From CACKLF01 sp002725175 (lineage in GTDB: Bacteria > Pseudomonadota > Alphaproteobacteria > Rhodobacterales > Rhodobacteraceae): a stretch of 29,142 nucleotides of DNA. Within the stretch, counting starts at the first letter, position 1; every line of letters begins with the position of its first letter. The stretch lies in assembly GCA_002725175.2 (NCBI GenBank), contig PBQX02000104.1:1-29142 (forward strand). The letters are read 5' to 3'. Below, piece after piece: positions 23,372-29,142 of the stretch. Under the pieces are notes generated by a model that was given only the letters and a program-made list of their open reading frames with translations, was not told the DNA's origin and searched no databases. The position numbers and the translations under genes are program-made.

Positions 23372-24565
23372 ATGAAAAAAACAATTTTAACGGGAATTGC
23401 TACTGCGGCACTTGCTTTTAGTGCATCCGCGGAAGTAAAAGTTGGAAATCCAATGGCAGTGACTGGTCCTATTCCAGATCTTGTTGCTCCAATGGTATTA
23501 GCGGTAGATCTAGCGGCTCAGCATGTGAATGAGCAAGGTGGTTTATTTTCTGATGGGCAAAAATATACAATTGTTAGAGCTGACAGTGGCTGCGATCCTA
23601 CAGCAGCAGTTGACGCTGTAACAAAACTTGTCAACGTAGAACAGGTATCCGCAATTATTGGGCCAGTGTGCTCAGGTGCAACAATAGCTCAAGCTCAATC
23701 AGTTACTATACCAGCAGGTGTAGTTACACTTTCAGTATCTGCATCTTCTCCAGCCATTTCTAGTCTTGAGTCTGGCACTGATCTTGTATTTAGAACTGCT
23801 GCTTCTGACGCGTTTCAAGGCAAAGCTCTTGCAGAATTAGCAATTGCTAATGGAATCACTGATTTGGCTATTTCTTATGCAAACGATGACTATAATGCAG
23901 CTATTGCTGCAGTTTTNGCAGCTAATTACGAGATGNTAGGTGGAACCATTACNGCTAATGAAGCTCANGAGCCAGACAAAAGCTCATACCGNTCTGAAGT
24001 NGCNACACTAGGTTCAGGTACTAATAACTTAGCACTTTTTGCATATTATGGATCAAGTGGAATTACAATCTTGAGAAATTCACTTGAAACGGGAGCGTTT
24101 GATCTTTTCTTTGGAGCAGACGGCATGGCGTCTCAAGAAGTTATTGATCAGATTGGAGCTGAGAACTTAGGAAATGCATTTTTCACAACTTCAACATCTG
24201 ACCAAACTACTAATGCTTTTGGAGCTTGGAAAGCAGCAGCTGAAGCTGGAAATGTTCCAGCGGCAGACCCTTTTGTTCCAAACTCATACGATGCTGCATT
24301 TATGATGGCGCTAGCAATAGAAAAGCTTGGATCCGGAGATAGATCAGGCATCGCATCTGCTCTAAGAGCTATAGCAAACGGTCCAGGTGAAGTAATTTTA
24401 CCTGGTGAATTTGCTAAAGCAAAATCTATCTTAGCAGCAGGTGGCTCAATCCACTATGTAGGTGCTTCTGGCCCACAGGACTTCTTCAATAACGGTGACG
24501 TTGCAGGATTTTTCAGCAAAAACACTGTAGTTGATGGAGCATGGAGCGCAGAAATCATAAAATAA
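23372..24565 (+). CDS. livJ: ABC transporter periplasmic binding protein (LivJ/LivK type)
   Basis: A 397-residue periplasmic type I binding protein. The ATG at 23372 is chosen because a signal peptide begins there (MKKTILTGIATAALAFSASA, likely cut after residue 20); the open frame upstream to 23279 is inside livM. The mature protein starts EVKVGNPMAVTGPIPDLVAP. Typical parts are the ADSGCDP...GPVCSG pair of cysteines, SVSASSPAIS, FRTAASDAFQGKALAEL and the late FVPNSYDAAFMMALAIEK. The ligand is unknown. A cluster of N positions at about 23,917-24,004 is mostly at third codon bases. The gene ends the transporter operon at a bidirectional terminator. Confidence 0.9.
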   Translation: MKKTILTGIATAALAFSASAEVKVGNPMAVTGPIPDLVAPMVLAVDLAAQHVNEQGGLFSDGQKYTIVRADSGCDPTAAVDAVTKLVNVEQVSAIIGPVCSGATIAQAQSVTIPAGVVTLSVSASSPAISSLESGTDLVFRTAASDAFQGKALAELAIANGITDLAISYANDDYNAAIAAVXAANYEMXGGTIXANEAXEPDKSSYXSEXXTLGSGTNNLALFAYYGSSGITILRNSLETGAFDLFFGADGMASQEVIDQIGAENLGNAFFTTSTSDQTTNAFGAWKAAAEAGNVPAADPFVPNSYDAAFMMALAIEKLGSGDRSGIASALRAIANGPGEVILPGEFAKAKSILAAGGSIHYVGASGPQDFFNNGDVAGFFSKNTVVDGAWSAEIIK

Positions 24566-24583
24566 TTTAAACTAGATTACCCT

Positions 24584-24614
24584 AAAAAGGCGCTCTAAAT
24601 TGGAGCGCCTTTTT
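24584..24614. terminator. Bidirectional Rho-independent terminator
   Basis: AAAAAGGCGCTC (24584-24595) pairs with GAGCGCCTTTTT (24603-24614) around a seven-base loop. T-runs lie on both strands, so it can end the livGFHMJ transcript and the minus-strand aminotransferase transcript. The right arm touches the aminotransferase stop codon. Confidence 0.9.
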
Positions 24615-25846
24615 TATGATCCAAGAATGTTTTCTAGAGATGAAAGTAGTTTGTTAACCTCTTCCTTGTTTGTATAATGGACGAAACTTAATCTTAAAAC
24701 ACCATTATTTGGATCTACTCCAAGAGATTTTAAAGTTCTAACAGCATAAAAATCACCTGCACCTACCATAATTCCTTCTTCCCCCAANGCCTTTGCATAT
24801 TTTCTAGCCTTACNTCCNACATCAANAGCTATAGTTGGAACTTTTAAATTTTGATCGCGCGGACCTAATAAGCGAAGATCNTTCCTATTAGACAGAAAAT
24901 CCAATAAAGGCTTNAATAATTCTTTTTCATAATTTCTCTTGAGATCATGAACTAAATCNGCACGATTACTAGGTTCAGTTTCTTCATTATAGTGATGAGC
25001 ATATAANGCATCAATATAATCAGCCATACCAGCTGCAGCAGCAATTTGTGCATGATCTGGCCCAGCCGGTGTAAATTTAAGAGTGGGGTTCCCAGAGTTG
25101 AAATAGTGGCCCTGGTTCGGAAGGTAGTCACTTATCTCCTTAGAAAGGTACATGATACCGAGGTGAGGCCCATAAGTCTTATAAGATGAAAAAAGGTATA
25201 TGTCTGCCCCTATGTCTTTAATATTTGGAAGGCCGTGAGGTGCATAACTAACGCCATCAACGCATGCGAATGCCCCTACTTCTTTTATGATTTTACATAT
25301 TTCTTTTGCGTTATTGGGGCTGCCAATAATATTTGAACAATGCGGGAAACTTACTAACCTGACATTGCTATCTAATATTTTNTCCAAGTTTTCTATATCC
25401 AAAAGACCTGTGTCGGGATTTAATTTCCACTCTCTAATTTCAAAGCCAAAACTCTCTAAACGTCTCCATACTCCCGAATTTGCTTCATGGTCTTGGTCAG
25501 TCACAATTATTGCATCATTTTCTTGATAAAATTGCGAGAAAGCTTGGGCAATAACATACGTATTTTGACTGGTCGATGGGCCAAAGGAAAGACAAGNCGG
25601 ATCAATGTTCATCAATTCTGCTAACCGGTTCCGAGCTTCATCCATTTCAGCTCCCCCCAACTCTGATGCATTGTAAAATCCGTAGGGTTGAACTTTCCTA
25701 GATTTGTAAAACCTAGTCAGTCGATCGATTACGAAACACGATGTATAACTTCCTCCGGCATTTTCAAAAAAAGCATTTCCCCTTAGTTCATTTTCAGAGA
25801 AAGCTGGGAATAATGACCTAACATAATTAATGTCTAATTCTTTCAA
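24614..25846 (-). CDS. Class V aminotransferase, cysteine desulfurase-like (VC1184 type)
   Basis: A 410-residue PLP enzyme of fold type I. His120 in DQDHEANSGVWRRL stacks on the cofactor, Asp197 in ACVDGVSYAPH binds the pyridine nitrogen and Lys223 in FSSYKTYGPHLG forms the Schiff base. The start FPAFSENELRGNAFFENAGGSY is typical of the cysteine-desulfurase-like subgroup named after VC1184. No Cys occurs after the Schiff-base Lys in the readable residues, so the mobile active-site Cys of IscS/SufS seems absent. It is therefore more likely a lyase, deaminase or aminotransferase than a desulfurase. It is the last gene of a minus-strand run; the dehydratase lies 14 bases upstream. Confidence 0.83.
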   Translation of the reverse strand: MKELDINYVRSLFPAFSENELRGNAFFENAGGSYTSCFVIDRLTRFYKSRKVQPYGFYNASELGGAEMDEARNRLAELMNIDPXCLSFGPSTSQNTYVIAQAFSQFYQENDAIIVTDQDHEANSGVWRRLESFGFEIREWKLNPDTGLLDIENLXKILDSNVRLVSFPHCSNIIGSPNNAKEICKIIKEVGAFACVDGVSYAPHGLPNIKDIGADIYLFSSYKTYGPHLGIMYLSKEISDYLPNQGHYFNSGNPTLKFTPAGPDHAQIAAAAGMADYIDXLYAHHYNEETEPSNRXDLVHDLKRNYEKELXKPLLDFLSNRXDLRLLGPRDQNLKVPTIAXDXGXKARKYAKXLGEEGIMVGAGDFYAVRTLKSLGVDPNNGVLRLSFVHYTNKEEVNKLLSSLENILGS

Positions 25847-25860
25847 AACTACTCCTTAAA

Positions 25861-26829
25861 TTAATCTAATATTTCGGAAAACTTCTTAAATGAGATATTA
25901 GAACCGCAGGCAATTATTGCAACATTTTTACCTTCACAGTACTCTTTTACTGGACCCAAAAGACCTGCCATGGAAGCTGCGCATGCAGGCTCTACCCAGA
26001 GATTTAAATAAGTTTGAATAAANCTCATTGCATTTTTTAAATCTTCATCAGNAACAGTAAAAATTTTATCCACTGATTTTCTAGTAAGCTCATAAGAATA
26101 TTTCATTGCCATCGGAGCTCCTAGACTATCTGCTATTGTATTGACCTTGTCNAAATTAACAGGTCGACCTTCCTCAAAGCTTCTCTTCATGCTATCTGCT
26201 CCCAGAGGCTCTATGCCAAAAATTTTTAATTTCGGATTCTTTAGTTTTAAGGCGGTAGCTGCTCCAGCAATTAAACCACCCCCGCCTACTGGTAAAATTG
26301 CGATATCCAAATCACTTATCGAATCAGATATCTCCAACCCCAATGTAGCTGATCCTAATGCCATGTTTTTTGAGTCAAACGGNTGTAAAATAGTTCGTTT
26401 TTCTTTCTCACTACTTTCTAAAAGTTTCTCAAAACATAATTTAACATCGGAAAGCAGAATAACCTCAGCGCCTAAATTTCTGCAGCCTTCAACTCTAAAA
26501 GGATCAGCAGTTTTTGGCATAAAAAGTTTTGCATGAGNACCTACCTGTTTTGCGGCCCAAGATACTGCCAANGCATGATTCCCAGCACTTACAGCAACAA
26601 CACCTCTTATTTTTTGNTCATCTGTCAACTTGTCAACAGCAAGCAAATTCCCCCTAGCTTTAAATGATCCNGTATGCTGATATAANTCTAGTTTAATGAA
26701 TNTTTTGGATTCNANAGGTAGNCTGGNTTTAATCTTACTCCCTTCAAGAGGCAATATAGGTGTCTTAACTATTTTACCTTCAAGCTTNTTCTTGGCATTT
26801 TCTATTTCACTTAATAATAGTTTCTGCAT
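25861..26829 (-). CDS. Threonine/serine dehydratase-like PLP enzyme
   Basis: A 322-residue PLP enzyme of fold type II. Lys57 in TGSFKARGN forms the Schiff base (the preceding codon is ACN, which is Thr). SAGNH contacts the substrate carboxylate, GGGGLIAG (about residue 180) holds the phosphate and ACGSN near the C-terminus contacts the pyridine nitrogen. There is no C-terminal ACT domain, so it is of the catabolic or serine-racemase-like type and not biosynthetic IlvA. Possible substrates are threonine, serine or a 3-hydroxy amino acid. It lies between the methyltransferase (23 bases) and the class V aminotransferase (14 bases), consistent with one operon for amino acid breakdown. Confidence 0.85.
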   Translation of the reverse strand: MQKLLLSEIENAKXKLEGKIVKTPILPLEGSKIKXXLPXESKXFIKLXLYQHXGSFKARGNLLAVDKLTDXQKIRGVVAVSAGNHXLAVSWAAKQVGXHAKLFMPKTADPFRVEGCRNLGAEVILLSDVKLCFEKLLESSEKEKRTILXPFDSKNMALGSATLGLEISDSISDLDIAILPVGGGGLIAGAATALKLKNPKLKIFGIEPLGADSMKRSFEEGRPVNXDKVNTIADSLGAPMAMKYSYELTRKSVDKIFTVXDEDLKNAMXFIQTYLNLWVEPACAASMAGLLGPVKEYCEGKNVAIIACGSNISFKKFSEILD

Positions 26830-26852
26830 ATTTCCCTTACCTAAATTTTANA

Positions 26853-27920
26853 TTATATCTTTCGAGCTTCTATTACCATATTTGAAGCATTTCTATGAAC
26901 CACTTTAGGGTCTGCTAGNCCAGCTTTAGACAAAATNTCTTCTAGCTTTTTTGGGCCAGCTTGCGCTCCCAAAGCCAAACCTACCTCTTGAGATTTNGAA
27001 GTCGGAATGCACCCCATGGTAGAAAAAGAATAATACATTTGGCCTATGGTGTGAAAGTTTTCAGATGGTTTGTCTGACGCTGTAGGCTCAATCAAAATTA
27101 CTACCCCTCCATCATTTAAGTGCTCAAAGGCATAACGGGCTGCACCTTGAGGATCGCCCATATCATGTAGGCAATCAAAAAAAGCAATTACATCAAATTT
27201 CCCAGCATAACTTTTTGCATCGGCTACAGTATATTGAATTCTCTTTTCCATACNGGCTTCTTTAGCTATAGATTGAGCCTTCTGAATAGAAGGNTTGTGA
27301 ATATCAAAGCCATAGACTTCAGCTTTCGGAAATTCTTCGGCGACCATTAATGTAGAAACACCNAACCCGCAACCAATGTCTGCNTAACTTCCTCCATCCT
27401 TCANTTTTTCAACTACTCCGGAAACTTTTGGAAGCCATTTNTTCAACAAATTAGCTGCATAAGATGGNTTAAAAAATCGAGCGGTACCCTGAAAGCAACA
27501 GGGATGAAATTTCTCATAATGAACACCTTCGCCAGTTTTAAATGCTTCACGCACNGAATCNATCCCGTGCACATTTGCTGATAGAACATCATATGCTCCT
27601 ATCATTAAAGCAGGACTNTCTTCAAAAGCAAANACGGCTTGCTGTTCTGGAGACAAATGAAATTTGTTCACNTCCTCATCTGCAGAACAATATCCTGCAG
27701 CACATAAGGCAAGCAACCATTCCCTTCCATATCTATTATCAATTTTGGCNAGATTTGAAAATTCTTCGTCTGTACAAGGGCCATTATCTGCAAGAACTTT
27801 AAAGAGCCCCAATTCATCACCAATTCTCATTAGTGGAATAATAGCAGATGCCGCCACATTTTGCATAATCTGCCACTGTAGTTTCTTTAATTTTTCACTA
27901 TCTAATTCTTGAAGATACAT
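26853..27920 (-). CDS. SAM-dependent methyltransferase with N-terminal winged-helix-like domain
   Basis: A 355-residue class I methyltransferase. The ATG at 27920 is chosen because AGGAGA lies just upstream; the open frame extends to 27959 without one. Motif I is ADIGCGxGVSTLMVAEEFPKA (about 180-200), then VYGFDIH with the acidic residue that binds the ribose, and FDVIAFFDCLHDMGDPQGAAR. The first 100 residues are helical and resemble the winged-helix dimerisation domain of Rv2258c-like and O-methyltransferase proteins. The substrate is unknown. The upstream oxygenase gene ends 46 bases before the chosen start, so both are likely in one operon. Confidence 0.83.
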   Translation of the reverse strand: MYLQELDSEKLKKLQWQIMQNVAASAIIPLMRIGDELGLFKVLADNGPCTDEEFSNXAKIDNRYGREWLLALCAAGYCSADEXVNKFHLSPEQQAXFAFEXSPALMIGAYDVLSANVHGXDXVREAFKTGEGVHYEKFHPCCFQGTARFFXPSYAANLLXKWLPKVSGVVEKXKDGGSXADIGCGXGVSTLMVAEEFPKAEVYGFDIHXPSIQKAQSIAKEAXMEKRIQYTVADAKSYAGKFDVIAFFDCLHDMGDPQGAARYAFEHLNDGGVVILIEPTASDKPSENFHTIGQMYYSFSTMGCIPTXKSQEVGLALGAQAGPKKLEXILSKAXLADPKVVHRNASNMVIEARKI

Positions 27921-27966
27921 TGCTCTCTCCTNATTGGTTTTAGTTAAAATTTTTGTCATATTCTTT

Positions 27967-28989
27967 TTAATTCATCANCCTTGGAGGTCTAAGATGTTCA
28001 AGCCCCTTATTCTCGGGGAATTTAGTTGTTTTCTCCCATAGGTGATTTCCATAAAGAAATGGTTTAAATTTTTTGCTTCCGCGTATTGGCAAGGGACTAA
28101 TAACTGTTGAAGGTCGAGGCTCAAAAAAGAATGGAACAGAGAATCTTCGCTCATTTAAGGATAAAACCCTNTGCAAGGTGGCCTTTACCCTTCCNCCTGT
28201 CCAATATTCCATTAAGCCTCCGAAATTCACAGAAAAGCTATCGGCAATTAATGGAACTTCTACCCAATCTCCTGAATGAGATCTNACCTGAAGCCCTCCC
28301 ACGTTGTCCTGTGCCAAAATAGTTAAGAGCCCAGAGTCGACATGAGGCCTTGCTATTTGCTCATATCGTTTACCCNTAAAAATAGTAAATCTATCTGGAG
28401 TATCCTCTATCTCTTTTGAGAAATCATCGCGCTTAGGATAATGAAGAAGNCGAAGTGTCGATATGCCCATTCGAAATGCTTCCNAGAATATGTGCTCACT
28501 AATCCCTAGAGACCTTGACAAAGAACAGAGTAATTTTTCTCCNATTACCTCCATAGCAAGATAATAACTCTTGCACGTCTTTATCCAATCACCAGGTATA
28601 TCTTCCGACTTCGGTCTAGGGGTTTTCTCCTGAAGTATATCACTAGTATCATANTCCTTATGGTCCCGGGCTATNTCTGGACCCATCTCAAATCCCTCTC
28701 TATTTTTAGCTAATGAAGAAGTTAGCGGGAACCAACCTCTGTANAGATTTTTATTCTTTGGTGCAAAATTTTTCTTCCACAGATATCTTTGCTTATCCAT
28801 AGGTATATCAAAAATCGTTAGCATTTTCTTACGGGCCTCAAAATTCACAATACTCTTTTGCCTATAACCAGTAATCACAAAAAATCCAACTGATGCCGCC
28901 GCAAAAGCAATCTTGTTATCAACCTCAGAAATTAAGTCATAATCATTTGAATAAAGATTTCCTATATCTATAATAGGTAAATTTTCCAT
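27967..28989 (-). CDS. 2-oxoglutarate/Fe(II) oxygenase, isopenicillin N synthase-like
   Basis: A 340-residue non-heme iron oxygenase. The DIOX_N-type start is LPIIDIGNLY...AFAAASVGFFVITGY, followed by the variable middle part. The iron ligands are His216 and Asp218 in RPHVDSGLLTILAQD and residue 273 in ATLxRVL. The last codon is CAN, so His or Gln; His is expected. The 2-oxoglutarate-binding Arg-x-Ser is Arg282-Phe-Ser284 in ERRFSVPFFFEP. Bacterial relatives hydroxylate or desaturate small molecules; true isopenicillin N synthase activity is not implied. It follows the proline-racemase-family gene by 36 bases and leads into the methyltransferase. Confidence 0.86.
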   Translation of the reverse strand: MENLPIIDIGNLYSNDYDLISEVDNKIAFAAASVGFFVITGYRQKSIVNFEARKKMLTIFDIPMDKQRYLWKKNFAPKNKNXYRGWFPLTSSLAKNREGFEMGPXIARDHKXYDTSDILQEKTPRPKSEDIPGDWIKTCKSYYLAMEVXGEKLLCSLSRSLGISEHIFXEAFRMGISTLXLLHYPKRDDFSKEIEDTPDRFTIFXGKRYEQIARPHVDSGLLTILAQDNVGGLQXRSHSGDWVEVPLIADSFSVNFGGLMEYWTXGRVKATLXRVLSLNERRFSVPFFFEPRPSTVISPLPIRGSKKFKPFLYGNHLWEKTTKFPENKGLEHLRPPRXMN

Positions 28990-29025
28990 ATTAAGCCTTC
29001 GATATTTTTTTAAACGGCATAATGT

Positions 29026-29142
29026 TTATCTAATGCCCCACGTATCATTTAAACGATAACCTTCTGGCCAAGGGTCACTTGGGTCAACAAAATACTGATG
29101 TGTCCCTGTAATCCAAGCCTGCCCGGAAATTTCGGGAATTAT
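29026..29142 (-). CDS. Proline racemase / hydroxyproline epimerase family, C-terminal fragment
   Basis: The final 38 residues of a minus-strand gene that begins beyond the window: IIPEISGQAWITGTHQYFVD and then PSDPWPEGYRLNDTWGIR. The PEISGxAWITGTHQ...DPxDPxPEGYRLxDTW ending is characteristic of the proline racemase superfamily, which includes 4-hydroxyproline 2-epimerase and trans-3-hydroxyproline dehydratase. The catalytic Cys/Thr positions are outside the window, so the activity cannot be assigned. It is followed after 36 bases by the oxygenase gene on the same strand and is likely the promoter-proximal member of that run. Confidence 0.75.
   Translation of the reverse strand: MIPEISGQAWITGTHQYFVDPSDPWPEGYRLNDTWGIR

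Noticed and set aside
26141..26536. 131-codon open frame on the plus strand inside the dehydratase gene
   Set aside because: The opposite strand encodes all fold type II PLP motifs. The plus-strand product is low-complexity Pro/Ser/Lys-rich and has no ribosome-binding support.
27967..28989. Isopenicillin N synthase plus C45 acyltransferase as a beta-lactam pathway
   Set aside because: The two genes are 17 kb apart in unrelated operons, no ACV synthetase is present, and both families have many members with other roles.
1..29142. CRISPR arrays, insertion sequences, tRNA or rRNA genes
   Set aside because: I looked for regularly spaced repeats, transposase motifs and tRNA-type cloverleaf ends and saw none.

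Overview
The window looks like a piece of chromosome from an AT-rich, free-living alphaproteobacterium, most likely marine. That is an inference from the low GC, the tight gene packing with ATGA and TAATG overlaps, the many amino-acid and polyamine uptake genes, and the close match of several products to alphaproteobacterial families. I cannot name the clade from sequence alone. About 1 to 11.4 kb is free of ambiguous bases. From 11,478 to about 28.7 kb the sequence carries scattered N positions, mostly at third codon positions, which suggests a consensus of related strains. No rRNA, tRNA, CRISPR array, transposase or phage gene was seen.

Region 1 (1-5.4 kb). The N-terminus of a short-chain dehydrogenase lies on the minus strand. 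Divergent from it is an uncharacterised 219-residue protein with a C-terminal Cys-rich zinc-finger-like tail, preceded by a perfect inverted repeat that brackets its -10 box. Then come an M20 metallopeptidase and a YtcJ-like amidohydrolase on the plus strand, which run tail-to-tail into an amidase-signature enzyme on the minus strand.

Region 2 (5.5-12.75 kb) is a polyamine uptake and processing island. A potABCD-type ABC transporter is read on the minus strand, with the amidase downstream beyond a strong hairpin terminator. Divergent from it are a C45/AAT-type N-terminal nucleophile hydrolase, an acetylpolyamine amidohydrolase very close to the Mycoplana ramosa enzyme, and an N-carbamoylputrescine amidase. 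A perfect 27-bp dyad sits in the shared promoter region. The implied flow is import of polyamines or acylated polyamines, removal of acyl groups, and conversion to free putrescine-type amines.

Region 3 (12.8-17.65 kb) handles short-chain acyl-CoA: acetoacetyl-CoA synthetase (minus) divergent from an AidB-type acyl-CoA dehydrogenase and an enoyl-CoA hydratase/isomerase, then a small unknown protein.

Region 4 (17.65-19.8 kb) contains the only long gene-free stretch. It holds a candidate small RNA ending in a clear Rho-independent terminator and a structured leader before a LysE/RhtB exporter, followed by a SOUL heme-binding-like protein and a cold-shock protein with a long leader.

Region 5 (19.8-29.1 kb) is a complete branched-chain-amino-acid-type ABC transporter in the order livG-livF-livH-livM-livJ. 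It faces a minus-strand run of a proline-racemase-family enzyme (C-terminus only), an isopenicillin-N-synthase-like 2-oxoglutarate/Fe(II) oxygenase, a methyltransferase, a threonine/serine dehydratase-type PLP enzyme and a class V aminotransferase without the desulfurase cysteine. The two units share a bidirectional terminator. This looks like an uptake-plus-catabolism module for a modified amino acid whose identity is not established.
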